A stretch of 64,000 bases of DNA from an uncultured Acidimicrobiales bacterium (GTDB lineage: Bacteria; Actinomycetota; Acidimicrobiia; Acidimicrobiales; UBA10347), in the NCBI GenBank assembly GCA_937991435.1, contig CALKPY010000001.1, positions 29,362 to 93,361 of the forward strand, written 5' to 3'. The stretch's first letter is position 1; every line of letters begins with the position of its first letter. Shown here piece after piece: positions 8,095-18,723 of this stretch. Below the pieces are notes generated by a model. That model was given only the letters and a program-made list of their open reading frames with translations. It searched no databases and was not told the origin of the DNA. Position numbers and translations under genes: made by a program.

Positions 8095-9588
8095 TTATCG
8101 GCCGACGAGTACCGGGCTGGCGTCGCGCACAAGATCGATTAGCGGGTCGGCGAAGATACCAAAGAACACCGTGAACACGACAGTGATGCCGACGACGATC
8201 GCAGCCGTAATCGGCACGTGTACGTCTTCGGTTTCGCCTTGGGCGTCGCCATACATGGCGAGCACAATCCGCAGGTACAAGAAGGCACCAACAACCGCCG
8301 AGACCATGGCGATCACACCGAGCACGTACGCCTCGGTTTCAATCGCGGCACCAATGACAAAGAACTTGGCCAGGAAGCCAGTAGTGAATGGAACACCGGC
8401 CTGAGCAAGTAACAAGATCGTGAATCCAAGTGCCAATGCAGGTTGGCTCTTGGCCAGCCCGCGGAAGTCTTCTAGGCCGGTAGCCGCGTCGCCGCGGCGA
8501 GCGACCACTGCTATGACCGCGAAGCTTCCGACAGCGATGAAGGTGTAGGCCGTCAAGTAGTACAACGCAGCCGACATGCCTTCAGTTGATGCCGCTTCGG
8601 CACCAACGAGGATGAAGCCAGCGTGACTGATTGATGAATACGCGAGCATGCGCTTGACGTTGTCTTGCACGATGCCGACAACCGCGCCGATGACCATTGA
8701 CAGACATGCCAGCACGAAGAACATCGGTGTCCAGTCCTCGGCCAGACCGGCGAGAGACACGTTGAACACCCGAAGTAACCCAGCAAAACCAGCGACTTTG
8801 ACGGCCGATGCCATGTACGAGACGACGGGGCTGGGTGCACCGTGGTACACATCGGGGGTCCACGAGTGGAATGGCACCGCGGCAACCTTGAACCCAAGAC
8901 CGACGAGCAACAAGGCCATTGCACCAAAGGCAAGACCGCGATCTTCGAGGGCGACCACTGAGTCACGAATGTGCGCGAGGTTCGTGCTGCCGGTTGCGCC
9001 ATACATGAGGGCGATGCCGTACAAAAGAAACGCCGATGCGAACGCGCCGAGAATGAAGTACTTGAGCCCGGCTTCTTGAGACTCGACACGACGTAGGTGA
9101 CTGGCGGCGAGAATGTACACCGCAATCGAGAGTGCCTCGAGACCAAGAAACAACACGATCAAATCGTTGGCGCCGGCCATGACAATGCCGCCGCTCGCCG
9201 ACAACATGAGCAGCACGAAGAATTCTGCGCTGTTGATGTCTTCACGTTCAAGATAGTCGTGCGCGTAGAACGCGGTCAGCGCCACGGCCGAACCGATCAG
9301 ACCTGTCAGAAGCAACGAAAAACCGTCGATTCCAAACGCTCCGGCAAGCGTGGAGAAACCCTGCGGATGGTCGTCATTGATCCGACCCCACTGAATTGCG
9401 GCGGCCACCATGGTGGCGACACCTATGAGTGAGGTGAACACCGATGGGGTGCGCGACGGAAGCCGATCGCTAAGCAGCGACCAGATGGTCAGAAAAATCA
9501 GCGATCCGCCACTCATAATGAGCAAGGGAGTCAGGCCACCCCAGTCAACTGACGGGATCTCAACCGCGGTCTGCAAAAGCACGCCCAT
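8095..9588 (-). CDS. nuoN: NADH-quinone oxidoreductase subunit N, set 2
   Basis: Antiporter-like membrane subunit, 497 residues, last nuo gene of the complete set. Family features: LFLGLEALSIAVYILAA with the conserved Glu in the fifth-helix region, YFILGAFASAFLLYGIAL, a VAAVPFHSWTPDVYHGAPSPV segment in part with the pumping Lys/His region, and DNVKRMLAYSSISHAGFILVG in part. The ATG overlaps the nuoM stop (TGATG). The methyltransferase gene follows after 18 bp, suggesting one transcript. Confidence 0.96.
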   Translation of the reverse strand: MGVLLQTAVEIPSVDWGGLTPLLIMSGGSLIFLTIWSLLSDRLPSRTPSVFTSLIGVATMVAAAIQWGRINDDHPQGFSTLAGAFGIDGFSLLLTGLIGSAVALTAFYAHDYLEREDINSAEFFVLLMLSASGGIVMAGANDLIVLFLGLEALSIAVYILAASHLRRVESQEAGLKYFILGAFASAFLLYGIALMYGATGSTNLAHIRDSVVALEDRGLAFGAMALLLVGLGFKVAAVPFHSWTPDVYHGAPSPVVSYMASAVKVAGFAGLLRVFNVSLAGLAEDWTPMFFVLACLSMVIGAVVGIVQDNVKRMLAYSSISHAGFILVGAEAASTEGMSAALYYLTAYTFIAVGSFAVIAVVARRGDAATGLEDFRGLAKSQPALALGFTILLLAQAGVPFTTGFLAKFFVIGAAIETEAYVLGVIAMVSAVVGAFLYLRIVLAMYGDAQGETEDVHVPITAAIVVGITVVFTVFFGIFADPLIDLVRDASPVLVGR

Positions 9589-11246
9589 CAGTGATCGTCG
9601 CCTTCGTCTTTGGTTTCGCCATGGTCTTCGTCGCCATGGTCTTCGTCGCCATGTCCTTCAGAATCGCTGTGGTGGCCAATCGCATGCCAGCCGTGACCGG
9701 CCCGGCCCTGGTTGACCGGTTCTTCGAAGTCATCGACGTGGGTTTCGATGTGGGCGACGAGTGCGTCAACTGCTGGTTCCATGCGCTCGATCACCGGCTT
9801 CGGGTAGATGCCCATGAACACAATGGCGACGACGAACGGGACAAGAACTGCGATCTCTCGTGCCTTGAGGTCGGGCATCGTCGCGTTTTCGCCCTCGGCC
9901 GGACCGTGAAACACTCGCTGATAGGCCCACAGCAGATACAGGGCGGCAAGAATCACGCCGGTTGTGGCGACGACTGCCCACCAGCGGTGAGCAACGAACG
10001 TGCCGGTGAGAATCAGAAATTCGCCAACGAAGCCGTTCAAACCGGGCAGGCCGATTGATGAAAGCATGACGACGGTGAAGAACGCTGCCATGATCGGCGC
10101 GGACTTTTGCAGTCCGCCAAGCTCAGAGATCATGCGGGTGTGGCGGCGGTCGTACATGAAGCCGACCAACAGGAACAATGCACCCGTTGACACACCGTGG
10201 TTGATCATCTGCAACAAGCCACCGGTGATGCCTTCGGTGTTCAGAGCAAAGGTGCCGAGCACGATGAATCCGAGGTGTGCCACCGACGAATAGGCGACAA
10301 GCCGTTTGAGGTCTTTTTGCATTGTGGCGACGATGGCGCCGTAGACGATGCCGATCACCCCGAGCGTCAGAAAGACCGGTGCCGCCCAGGTCGATGCTTC
10401 GGGAAACAGATACAAACCGAAACGCAAGAAGCCGTAGGTACCCAGCTTGAGCATGACACCCGCAAGAATCACAGAACCTGCAGTTGGCGCTTCGGTGTGG
10501 GCGTCGGGCAGCCAGGTGTGTAGTGGCCAGATCGGGACCTTTACCGAGAACGCAAGAGCGAATGTCACAAAGACCCAGCGGGCCGCGTTGGTGCCCAGTG
10601 CCTGAGACTCGGCGATCTCGACGAGGTTGAACGTGAGCTCGCCGCCGGTAGCTGACCGGTGCAGGAACACCAGGCTCAGCATGCCGACGAGCATGAGCGC
10701 CGAACCGAGCATGGTGTAGAGGAAGAACTTCATCGCCGCGTATTGGCGGTTGCCGTGACCCCAACCAGCGATCAAAAAATACATCGGCACGAGAACGATC
10801 TCGAAGAACACAAAGAACATGAACAAGTCGAGAGCCATAAACACGCCAAGACAACCGGCCTCGAGCACCAGCAGCCATGCGAAATAGGGTTTGGCGTCGT
10901 GTTCGGGGTCGATGGCCAAGATGGCCAACGGAAACAGCAACGCGGTGAAGACGACCAGCCATAGCGAGATGCCGTCGATGCCGGCGAGCCACTGAATGCC
11001 GACAGAATCAATCCAGGACTGTTGCGAGCCAAACTGGAAACTCGCGGCAGCATCAGTGTCGAACTGCGTGACGAGCCACACACCGAGCGCTCCAACGAGC
11101 ACAGAGGTGATCACCGCGAATGCCTTGGCGGTCTCTGCCCGTGAAGAAGGAACGAGCGCTATCAGCAATGCACCGATGACTGGCAAGGCGACCATGGCCG
11201 GAAGAAGCGGGAACCCGACGTCGGCCGCCAGGTATACGGCCGTCAT
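9588..11246 (-). CDS. nuoM: NADH-quinone oxidoreductase subunit M, set 2, with a His/Asp-rich tail
   Basis: Antiporter-like membrane subunit, 552 residues from ATG 11246, which overlaps the nuoL stop as ATGA; an open extension upstream of this ATG is ignored. Core motifs: FFVFFEIVLVPMYFLI, VKVPIWPLHTWLPDAHTEAPTAGS in part, KDLKRLVAYSSVAHLGF, and MINHGVSTGALFLLVGF. The last 35 or so residues are highly hydrophilic with repeated HGDED and GHG units, encoded by an imperfect 15-bp DNA repeat near 9614-9660. This tail is not part of the normal family and could bind metal ions (speculation). Confidence 0.95.
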   Translation of the reverse strand: MTAVYLAADVGFPLLPAMVALPVIGALLIALVPSSRAETAKAFAVITSVLVGALGVWLVTQFDTDAAASFQFGSQQSWIDSVGIQWLAGIDGISLWLVVFTALLFPLAILAIDPEHDAKPYFAWLLVLEAGCLGVFMALDLFMFFVFFEIVLVPMYFLIAGWGHGNRQYAAMKFFLYTMLGSALMLVGMLSLVFLHRSATGGELTFNLVEIAESQALGTNAARWVFVTFALAFSVKVPIWPLHTWLPDAHTEAPTAGSVILAGVMLKLGTYGFLRFGLYLFPEASTWAAPVFLTLGVIGIVYGAIVATMQKDLKRLVAYSSVAHLGFIVLGTFALNTEGITGGLLQMINHGVSTGALFLLVGFMYDRRHTRMISELGGLQKSAPIMAAFFTVVMLSSIGLPGLNGFVGEFLILTGTFVAHRWWAVVATTGVILAALYLLWAYQRVFHGPAEGENATMPDLKAREIAVLVPFVVAIVFMGIYPKPVIERMEPAVDALVAHIETHVDDFEEPVNQGRAGHGWHAIGHHSDSEGHGDEDHGDEDHGETKDEGDDH

Positions 11247-13186
11247 GCCTGAACTCCGAACCAGATCATGAGTGCAATGGCACCCAGAGCAATAAACACC
11301 GCATAGCTGCGCACCAGACCGTTCTGCAGCCGGCGAAGGAACTGACCGTCCCACCGAACTGCCGCGCCGATCTTGTTGACCGCTCCGTCAACGACGGAGC
11401 CATCAAATTTACTCAACAGAGCAAAGCCGGCACGACCGGGGCCGCCCATAAAGGCACTCACTGCCCGGTCATATCCCCAGCCATCGGCGACGATGGCTGG
11501 CGGTTCGGGCGCAGTAACCGTGTCGCTACCGCGGCGACCAAGGTAGGTCACCACCGCAGCGACGATTCCGACCAACGCGCACAGTGTGGCAACGATCGCG
11601 AGAATCCACTTGGTGCCACCTGAGGTGCTTCCGTGAAACTCATTGCCGAGTAGCGACGGCTCGAGCCAGTGTTCGAAGAACTTGAGGTCCTTGCTGAATG
11701 GCAGATTGATGAACCCAGCCACAGCGGCGAGCCCAGCGAGCACCACCAGCGGAAGCGTCATCATCCACGGCGATTCGTGCGGATGGCGAGGTTCGAGTGG
11801 TTCATCACTGCTCACCCAGGCTTCGCCTGTGACTTCGTCGCGCCAGCGAGGCTTGCCGAAGAAGGTCAGCACCACAAGACGGGTCATGTAGAACGCCGTC
11901 AGCAGGGCGGCGACGAGCAGCAACACGAAGAGAACCTTGTTGGCGAAGATGTCGTCGTTTGCCCAGGTGGCAACAACAATCTCGTCTTTAGACCAGAAGC
12001 CGGAGAACGGTGGAATACCGGCAATCGCTAACCAACCCACGATGAAGGTCATGGCTGTGACGGGCATGAATTTGGCCAGGCCGCCGTAGCGCTTCATGTT
12101 CTGGTCGTTGTTCATGCCGTGAATGACTGAGCCTGAACCGAGGAACAATAAGGCCTTGAAGAACGCGTGCGTCACCATGTGGAACAAGGCTGCGACATAC
12201 ACACCAGAGCCGACGGCGACGATCATAAAACCGAGTTGGCTCACCGTTGAATAGGCGAGCACCTTTTTGATGTCGTCTTGAGCAACAGCAATCGTCGCCG
12301 CGAACAGAGCGGTGAATAGGCCGACCCATGCAATCAGACTTGGCGCCCAGTCGTGAGCCGCGGCCAGAATTGGGTTGATGCGAGCCAGCAGGTACACGCC
12401 GGAGGTGACCATGGTGGCGGCGTGGATGAGTGCCGATACGGGCGTTGGGCCGGCCATTGCGTCGGGCAGCCACAGGTAAAGCGGGAACTGTGCAGATTTG
12501 CCACACGCACCGACAAACACGAGAAGTGCAATTGCGGTCGCTGTGCCGGCGGCGATTTCGCCACTGAACATGTCGCCGTACTCGATGCTTCCGAACGTAA
12601 AGAAGGCCAGGAACGTGGCGAGCATGAAGCCGAAGTCACCAACGCGGTTCGTGACAAAAGCTTTCTTGCCTGCGCTGGCATTGGCTTCTTCGGTGAACCA
12701 GAACGAGATGAGGAAATACGAACATGCGCCCACGCCTTCCCACCCGAGGAACGTCAACAGCAAGTTGTCGCCGAGCACGAGCATGAGCATGGAGAACGCG
12801 AACAGGTTGAGGTAGACGAAGAACTTCGAGAAGTTCGGGTCGCCGTGCATGTAGGCGATCGAATACAGATGAATCAACGTGGCGATGCCCGTGATGAAGA
12901 GAATCATCGTTACTGATAACGGGTCGGCAAGCAGGCCGAAGCCGACATTGAAGTCGCCCGCGACTACCCAATCGAACAGGCCGACCTCGACAATGCGCTC
13001 AGACTCGTCGAGGCCGATGAGCCCGACGAACACAACAACCGAAGCCACGAACGACGCGGCCATCGCGGCAGTAGCAAGCCAACCAGCGAGCGGTTCGCCC
13101 AAGCGGCGACCGGTCGTCAATAGGGCCACAAACCCCAGCAGTGGAAAGAGTGGAACGAGCCATACGAGCTCAGCAAGTGTCTGCAT
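11243..13186 (-). CDS. nuoL: NADH-quinone oxidoreductase subunit L, set 2
   Basis: Largest proton-pumping subunit, 647 residues. An ATG at 13186 sits directly after an in-frame TTG; ATG is preferred. Motifs: FLGWEGVGACSYFLISFW, KAFVTNRVGDFGFMLA, GKSAQFPLYLWLPDAMAGPTPVSA in part, AQDDIKKVLAYSTVSQLGFM and HAFFKALLFLGSGSVIHGM. The C-terminal region should carry the long lateral helix (family knowledge). Unlike the set 1 NuoL it has no Glu-rich insert near the N-terminus and no His-rich loop. The two proteins are clear paralogues but diverged, not a recent duplication. Confidence 0.96.
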   Translation of the reverse strand: MQTLAELVWLVPLFPLLGFVALLTTGRRLGEPLAGWLATAAMAASFVASVVVFVGLIGLDESERIVEVGLFDWVVAGDFNVGFGLLADPLSVTMILFITGIATLIHLYSIAYMHGDPNFSKFFVYLNLFAFSMLMLVLGDNLLLTFLGWEGVGACSYFLISFWFTEEANASAGKKAFVTNRVGDFGFMLATFLAFFTFGSIEYGDMFSGEIAAGTATAIALLVFVGACGKSAQFPLYLWLPDAMAGPTPVSALIHAATMVTSGVYLLARINPILAAAHDWAPSLIAWVGLFTALFAATIAVAQDDIKKVLAYSTVSQLGFMIVAVGSGVYVAALFHMVTHAFFKALLFLGSGSVIHGMNNDQNMKRYGGLAKFMPVTAMTFIVGWLAIAGIPPFSGFWSKDEIVVATWANDDIFANKVLFVLLLVAALLTAFYMTRLVVLTFFGKPRWRDEVTGEAWVSSDEPLEPRHPHESPWMMTLPLVVLAGLAAVAGFINLPFSKDLKFFEHWLEPSLLGNEFHGSTSGGTKWILAIVATLCALVGIVAAVVTYLGRRGSDTVTAPEPPAIVADGWGYDRAVSAFMGGPGRAGFALLSKFDGSVVDGAVNKIGAAVRWDGQFLRRLQNGLVRSYAVFIALGAIALMIWFGVQA

Positions 13187-13189
13187 CAA

Positions 13190-13495
13190 CTAGCCCCTCA
13201 ACACCGAGATGTCGTCGGCGTTCACGCCAGTACGACGTCGCATGATGGCCACAATGATCGCGAGTCCAACCACAACCTCGGCTGCAGCCACGACAAGCAC
13301 GAAGAACACCGAGATCTCGCCGCCAAGGTCATTTAGCTCGGCGCCAAAGGCAACAAATGTCAGGTTGACAGCGTTGAGCATGAGTTCGACGCACATGAAC
13401 ATGACCAAAGGATTGCGACGAACCAGCAGGCCGACTGCGCCGATGGCGAAGAGAATGGCGGCAAGCACGAGGTACCAGGTACTGGTGAGTTCCAT
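13190..13495 (-). CDS. nuoK: NADH-quinone oxidoreductase subunit K, set 2
   Basis: Three-helix subunit of complex I, 101 residues. It has [24 protein letters not shown] in part, with the first conserved membrane Glu in CVELML, and the second in [12 protein letters not shown]. The start ATG overlaps the nuoJ stop, and the stop is followed within 4 bp by the nuoL start. Compared with the set 1 NuoK it shares the same core but differs at most surface positions. Confidence 0.96.
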   Translation of the reverse strand: MELTSTWYLVLAAILFAIGAVGLLVRRNPLVMFMCVELMLNAVNLTFVAFGAELNDLGGEISVFFVLVVAAAEVVVGLAIIVAIMRRRTGVNADDISVLRG

Positions 13496-14214
13496 CAGCT
13501 ATCCCCTGCGGTTTCTTCGGCAGCGGGATCGGCATCGTCTGTGGCGTCGGCGGCGACGGCCGACTTCGTTCGTCGGCCGGGAATGACGAGCGGGTCGAGT
13601 TCGGTTCGCACCGGCATCGCAGCAAGCTCGCCTTTAGGGCGGCGGCTCAACATGACAGCGCCGACGACAGCGATGGTGAGTAGCAACCCAGTGATCTCAA
13701 AGGCAAAGACGTAGTCGGTGAACAGCACCCGGCCGAGCTGGTCGATGTTCGGAACGATCTCACCGCCGAACTCTTGGTCATCAGTCAACAACGATGTCGC
13801 CGACTGTTCGACAGCGGTTATGGAATCGACTTTGGGTGCGGTGACCGATTCAGCACCAGTCGCTCCCCCGTCGACACTTACGGCGACAAAGATGACGCTC
13901 AGGGCCAACACGCCGAGTCCAACGACCGCAGCGACCGGTCGTTGACCGGCGATCGGTTCGATCTTGAGATCGTCAGACTGGTCAACACCGAGCAACATGA
14001 TCACGAACAGGAACAACACGACAATCGCGCCGGCGTAGACCACGACCTGCACGGCGGCGAGGAACTGAGCATCTTGGTTCAGGAACAGCACCGCGATCGA
14101 GAACAGCGCCATGACCAACATGAGCGCCGAGTGCACCGGATTGCGGGCGAGCACCAGGCCGAGTGCACCGACGATTGAAAACGCACCGGCGATAAGGAAG
14201 ACAAAGAGATCCAT
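13495..14214 (-). CDS. nuoJ: NADH-quinone oxidoreductase subunit J, set 2, with C-terminal extension
   Basis: Five-helix membrane subunit, 239 residues. The N-terminal 100 residues hold the NuoJ core: [26 protein letters not shown] in part and [24 protein letters not shown] in part. The loop between helices 4 and 5 is long and acidic. After the last helix a 50-residue tail begins with [21 protein letters not shown] in part and ends in an Asp/Ala-rich stretch. Such tails are common in actinobacterial NuoJ and probably disordered (inference). One-base stop-start overlaps with nuoI and nuoK. Confidence 0.95.
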   Translation of the reverse strand: MDLFVFLIAGAFSIVGALGLVLARNPVHSALMLVMALFSIAVLFLNQDAQFLAAVQVVVYAGAIVVLFLFVIMLLGVDQSDDLKIEPIAGQRPVAAVVGLGVLALSVIFVAVSVDGGATGAESVTAPKVDSITAVEQSATSLLTDDQEFGGEIVPNIDQLGRVLFTDYVFAFEITGLLLTIAVVGAVMLSRRPKGELAAMPVRTELDPLVIPGRRTKSAVAADATDDADPAAEETAGDS

Positions 14215-14891
14215 CAGTGATGACCCCCGCCTTGGTCGTTTGTGGCGTCGAACTCTACGTCGCGGTGCGTAGCTGCGATGTCAGCGGTTTGGCCGAGCTC
14301 GGGCTTGCGCACTCCGTGACCGAGTTCGCCCGACCAGGCAACCTTGCCTACATATTCAGCGGCGCCGCTTGGCGAGGTCGCGCGCATCCACGCTGAGGTG
14401 TGTTCTTCTTCGCCGGGACGCCAGTCTTCCCAGGGGAGATGCTGGGGCATGCCGTCATCGTCAACGACAAGTTCATCTTTGGTGTAGATGGCATCGAGCC
14501 GGTTCGTAAACGAGAACTCGAACATTTTCGATTCAGTGATGGCCTGAGTCGGACAGGCTTCGACGCAGAGATCGCAGTGGATACAGCGCAGGTAGTTGAT
14601 CTCGTAGACGAACCCGTAGCGCTCGCCTGGTGAAACCGGGTCATCGACTGGGTTGTCAGCGCCGCGCACATAGATGCATTTGGCTGGACAGACACCGGCG
14701 CACAACTCGCACCCGATGCATTTCTCCATGCCGTCTTCGTAACGGTTCAGCACATGACGGCCGTGCATACGCTCCGGCTTTTCGCGCTTCTCGTCATCCC
14801 AGCGGCCACCTTTGTAGTCGCCGGTGACCCGCTCGTCGAAGAGCTTGCCGAATGTCATCTTGAAGCCTTCGAGGCCCTCAAAGATTCCCAT
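14214..14891 (-). CDS. nuoI: NADH-quinone oxidoreductase subunit I, set 2 (two 4Fe-4S clusters)
   Basis: Fe-S subunit carrying N6a and N6b, 225 residues. Motifs [18 protein letters not shown] and [17 protein letters not shown] are intact. The N-terminal [13 protein letters not shown] matches the membrane-contact helix of the family. The C-terminal 75 residues are hydrophilic and longer than in the set 1 copy. The gene overlaps nuoH and nuoJ by one base each. Confidence 0.96.
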   Translation of the reverse strand: MGIFEGLEGFKMTFGKLFDERVTGDYKGGRWDDEKREKPERMHGRHVLNRYEDGMEKCIGCELCAGVCPAKCIYVRGADNPVDDPVSPGERYGFVYEINYLRCIHCDLCVEACPTQAITESKMFEFSFTNRLDAIYTKDELVVDDDGMPQHLPWEDWRPGEEEHTSAWMRATSPSGAAEYVGKVAWSGELGHGVRKPELGQTADIAATHRDVEFDATNDQGGGHH

Positions 14892-16135
14892 CAGTCGAAT
14901 CCTTCTCCTGCGAGACGCTTGCGTTTGCCAGCGTTGATGGCAGCGTTGAGCAGTGCACCCATGGTGAGCAGAACAACAAAGCAGATCACCGCAACCAGTG
15001 CACGATTCCAGTCTTTGTCGCGTGCCACATCGAGTGCTGCGAGTGCGAGCAACCAGCCGAGAGACAGCGGGATCAGCAGCTTCCAGCCGAGATCCATGAG
15101 TTGGTCATAGCGGAACCGAGGAAGCGTGGCTCGGAACCAGACGAACGTGAAGCAAAAGGCCACGATCTTGACGAGGAACCACAAGATGCCCCAAAGCCAG
15201 CCGACGCTCTCGAAGAACGGAATTGGTCCGTCGGGGCCGCCGAAGAACAGCGTGACCATGACCGCCGACATGGTGATGACGTTCATGTACTCGCCGAGAA
15301 AAAACAGCGAGAAGCGAAGCGATGAGTACTCGGTGTGGAAACCACCAACGATTTCTTGTTCGGCCTCGACGAGGTCAAACGGCGGACGGTTCAGTTCCGC
15401 AGTCGTGGCGATCAGGAACACGATGAATGGAATGAAGCCGGTAATCCACAGATTCCAGTTCCAGCCGTCGGCTTGCCCAGCGACGATGTCGTGGGTCGAA
15501 AGGCTGCCAGATTTGATGAGCACAGCGACAAGCGACAGGCCAAGCGCTGCTTCGTAGCTGACCATTTGAGCGGTGGCGCGAACTGAACCAAACAGCGGGT
15601 ACTTGGAGCCTGATGACCAACCGGCGAGCATGATTCCGTAGACGGCCATCGACGACATTGCGAGCACGAACAAGATGCCAATCGGCGGGTCAGCCAGTTG
15701 CAGGTTCGTGGTGTTACCGAACCATGTGACGGTGCCGTCCGCGTTGTCGAAGTCGCCGCCAATGGGCACGACGGTGAAGATCAAGAACGCAGGAATCAGG
15801 GTCAGGTACGGCGCAAGTCTGAACACGAATCGATCGCCGCGTTCGGGAATCAGATCTTCTTTGAAGGTCAGCTTGAGGCCGTCAGCCAGTGTTTGGAATA
15901 GCCCAAAGGGACCAGCGATGTTTGGGCCGACCCGGTTGGTCATATCGGCGTGCAGCTTGCGTTCGAACCAGATGATCAACATGACGCTGATCAGCAAGAG
16001 AACGAAAGCCACCGCGACCTTCACGAGCACGATTAGAACTTCTTCGAGACCGACGCCACCGACGAACAGCGGGTCGACAGCCAACGGCAACAATGACGAG
16101 ATCCCCGTGTTTTGAACAACTGCGTCTCGAATCAC
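14891..16135 (-). CDS. nuoH: NADH-quinone oxidoreductase subunit H, set 2
   Basis: Quinone-chamber membrane subunit, 414 residues, starting with GTG 16135 that overlaps the nuoG stop (GTGA). Motifs: [20 protein letters not shown] in part, [58 protein letters not shown] in part, and [19 protein letters not shown] in part. It has an extra C-terminal region of about 50 residues ending in a basic GKRKRLAG stretch that is absent from the set 1 NuoH. Confidence 0.96.
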   Translation of the reverse strand: MIRDAVVQNTGISSLLPLAVDPLFVGGVGLEEVLIVLVKVAVAFVLLLISVMLIIWFERKLHADMTNRVGPNIAGPFGLFQTLADGLKLTFKEDLIPERGDRFVFRLAPYLTLIPAFLIFTVVPIGGDFDNADGTVTWFGNTTNLQLADPPIGILFVLAMSSMAVYGIMLAGWSSGSKYPLFGSVRATAQMVSYEAALGLSLVAVLIKSGSLSTHDIVAGQADGWNWNLWITGFIPFIVFLIATTAELNRPPFDLVEAEQEIVGGFHTEYSSLRFSLFFLGEYMNVITMSAVMVTLFFGGPDGPIPFFESVGWLWGILWFLVKIVAFCFTFVWFRATLPRFRYDQLMDLGWKLLIPLSLGWLLALAALDVARDKDWNRALVAVICFVVLLTMGALLNAAINAGKRKRLAGEGFD

Positions 16136-18723
16136 AGTGTCTCGATCCTGATGTCAGTAACCGGGGCATCGAGTTCGATAAGGGCACGAGCGTCGAGCCC
16201 CGCATGGTTGTGAGCAATCGCAGCGACGCCACGAGCAACGCGTGCGTCGACAACAACCGGTCCCTCGACCGACGCTCGTTTGCTGCTCAGACGAACAGCA
16301 GAGCCGTCGACCACGCCAAGCGCATTGGCATCGCTGGGGTGCAGACGAACCGAACCCGGTGCGGCCAGCGGGGCAAGTGACGGCGCCGACAGCGTCAGTG
16401 TGCCGTGGTCATACATCGTGCGATCGATACAAAGCCGGAACGAGTAGCGGTCGAGAGGCGTAGCTGGCGACGGCGCTCCAAGGTCTTGCCACACGAAGCG
16501 AGCCGGGCCACCGGTGGAAGCATTACCAAGCAACACTCCGTCGGCGGCATCTTCGATTGCCGCAGCGGTCGCGTGCGCATGCAATGGCGAAACTGCGGCG
16601 ATCTCATCGGTCACTTCAGTCGAAGACTCGAAACCAAGGTCTTCGCCGAGGTGCATGGCAACCTCGGCAGCGATCATCCAGTCGGCGCGGGCCGTTCCCG
16701 GCGGTGTGACCTTTTGACGTACTGCGCTGACGCGACCTTCGAGGTTGGTGTGCGAGCCAGACTTTTCGCCGCACGCTGCGGCAGGCAGCACCACGTCGGC
16801 AAACGCATACACCGAATCGTTGGCAAACAGATCAACAGCGACGACCATTCGGGCGCCAGCGAGACCGGCACGGGCCAGTTCTGGATCTGGGAAATCGATC
16901 AGCGGGTCAGCGCCCAACAATACGAGAACGTCGATCTTGCCAGTTGCAGCGGCAGCGAGCATGGCAGCAGTGTCGTGCCCGGTTTCAGCCGGGGTTGTTG
17001 GCCACTTGTCGTTGAACCAGCTTCGCCCAGCTTCGAGCGAGGTGCGCCCCGGAAGCAGACCAGGCGCGAGACCAAGATCGATTGCACCATGCACGTTGCC
17101 ACGCCGAAGCGCAGACAAAAACTTGACCTTGCTGCGAGAAGCGAACGCATTGATGGCTTCGACTGTCAGCGCCGTGTGTTCGGCCAGCGAACCGCTTCCG
17201 ACGATGACCGTGACTTGGTCGGCGGCGTTAAGAGCGGCGTGGGCTGCGGCGATGTCTGCTGTTGAGGTCAGGCCGATCTCCGCGGTTTCATCGCCGCGCA
17301 CAATTGCGTCGGCGACAACGCCGAGGTCGCCGGGGCGAACCCGCAACGACATCGAAGCCTGGCGAGACAACCCGGTTTCAGTGGCCGTCAACTCGATGAG
17401 CTTGACGTCGTCGTGTATCGCCGCGTGACGAAGCCTGAGGTACAGGGTTCCGAGTTCTTCTTTGGGGTCGGTGCCAATGATGACGACCGTGCCACCGGGT
17501 GCACATGCTTCGGCGATTGTGGCTCGAGGCAGGGCGCACAAAACATCAGCCGGAATTCCATCGCCGAGCTGAGCGTCGACGTTGTCGGTGCCGAGTACGC
17601 CCTTGGCCAGTTTGGCCCAGGCGTACTGGCCTTCGTTGGTTAGGCGTGCGCCGCCAATGACGCCGATTGACGACGGGTTGACCCGTGCAGCATCGAGCGC
17701 TGCGGCAACCTGTGCCAGCGCAGCTGACCAGGTTGAGCCAACCAGCTCTGCGCCGGCAGGGTCCGGGGCTCCGAGCCCCCCACCGCGAACAAGAGGCGCG
17801 GTGAGACGGGCTTCGTTCATGGTTGATTCGAAACTGAAACGGTCGCGGTCTGCGAGCCAGCCCCAGTTGACGGCGTCGCTGTCGACGCCGAGGTAGCGCA
17901 GGACCTCGTTGCGTGACGACTGGATCGTGATGCGATCGCCCATGGCGTTGGGGTAGGTCGATTCGATTTCGGTCAGGTCCCACGGGCGGGCTTTGAACCG
18001 GTACGGCTTGGCTGTGAGAGCGCCTACGGGACAGATCTGCACGGTGTTGCCGCTGAAGTGCGAGGAGAACGGGTCGTCTGGAAAAGTGTTGACCTGAGTG
18101 TTATTGCCTCGGTCAATGAAGTGAATCAGCGGATCGCCAGCGACTTCTTGAGCGAAACGGGTGCAGCGGTCACACAAGATGCAACGTTCGCGATCAAGGA
18201 ACACATTGTCATTGATCGGAATCGGCTTTTCAAAGTGACGTTTCTCTTCGATAAAGCGGCTTTCGCCCGGGCCGTAGGACATTGTCTGGTCCTGCAGAGG
18301 GCATTCGCCGCCCTTGTCGCAGACAGGGCAGTCGAGCGGGTGGTTGATAAGCAACAACTCAAGCACACCATCTTGTGCTTTTTTGGTGGCTTCGCTTTCG
18401 GTGTCGACGATCATGCCGTCGCTCACGGTGAGCATGCACGATGGTTGAAGGGCAGGACCGCGGCCGGTGTCGACTTCGACGAGACACATGCGACACATGC
18501 CGACGGGCGTCATGCGTGGGTGATAACAGAAGCGAGGTACGTAGACACCGGCGTCTTCGCAGGCGTCGATCAGCATGCGCCCCGGGGTGGCGTGCACCGT
18601 TTCACCATTGACGGTGATCGGTACGCCAGGGGGCGGTGCCGGAACTTCTGGAGCTTCGATTTCGGTGACCTCAGCATCGGCCACGGTCACATCGGTGTCG
18701 TCTGTCTTTGGAGCGTCGCTCAT
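16132..18723 (-). CDS. nuoG: NADH-quinone oxidoreductase subunit G, set 2
   Basis: Large Fe-S subunit of the NADH module, 863 residues. N-terminal 2Fe-2S ligands are in YVPRFCYHPRMTPVGMCRMC, with a further Cys in LQPSCML. The 4Fe-4S motifs are in DCPVCDKGGECPLQDQ and CILCDRCTRFAQEV, and the preceding HCxxC-like region lies in SRFIEEKRHF. The remainder resembles the molybdopterin-oxidoreductase domain that has lost its cofactor in complex I (family knowledge). Only set 2 has this gene, so only set 2 can form a conventional NADH-oxidising enzyme from genes within this window. Confidence 0.96.
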   Translation of the reverse strand: MSDAPKTDDTDVTVADAEVTEIEAPEVPAPPPGVPITVNGETVHATPGRMLIDACEDAGVYVPRFCYHPRMTPVGMCRMCLVEVDTGRGPALQPSCMLTVSDGMIVDTESEATKKAQDGVLELLLINHPLDCPVCDKGGECPLQDQTMSYGPGESRFIEEKRHFEKPIPINDNVFLDRERCILCDRCTRFAQEVAGDPLIHFIDRGNNTQVNTFPDDPFSSHFSGNTVQICPVGALTAKPYRFKARPWDLTEIESTYPNAMGDRITIQSSRNEVLRYLGVDSDAVNWGWLADRDRFSFESTMNEARLTAPLVRGGGLGAPDPAGAELVGSTWSAALAQVAAALDAARVNPSSIGVIGGARLTNEGQYAWAKLAKGVLGTDNVDAQLGDGIPADVLCALPRATIAEACAPGGTVVIIGTDPKEELGTLYLRLRHAAIHDDVKLIELTATETGLSRQASMSLRVRPGDLGVVADAIVRGDETAEIGLTSTADIAAAHAALNAADQVTVIVGSGSLAEHTALTVEAINAFASRSKVKFLSALRRGNVHGAIDLGLAPGLLPGRTSLEAGRSWFNDKWPTTPAETGHDTAAMLAAAATGKIDVLVLLGADPLIDFPDPELARAGLAGARMVVAVDLFANDSVYAFADVVLPAAACGEKSGSHTNLEGRVSAVRQKVTPPGTARADWMIAAEVAMHLGEDLGFESSTEVTDEIAAVSPLHAHATAAAIEDAADGVLLGNASTGGPARFVWQDLGAPSPATPLDRYSFRLCIDRTMYDHGTLTLSAPSLAPLAAPGSVRLHPSDANALGVVDGSAVRLSSKRASVEGPVVVDARVARGVAAIAHNHAGLDARALIELDAPVTDIRIETL

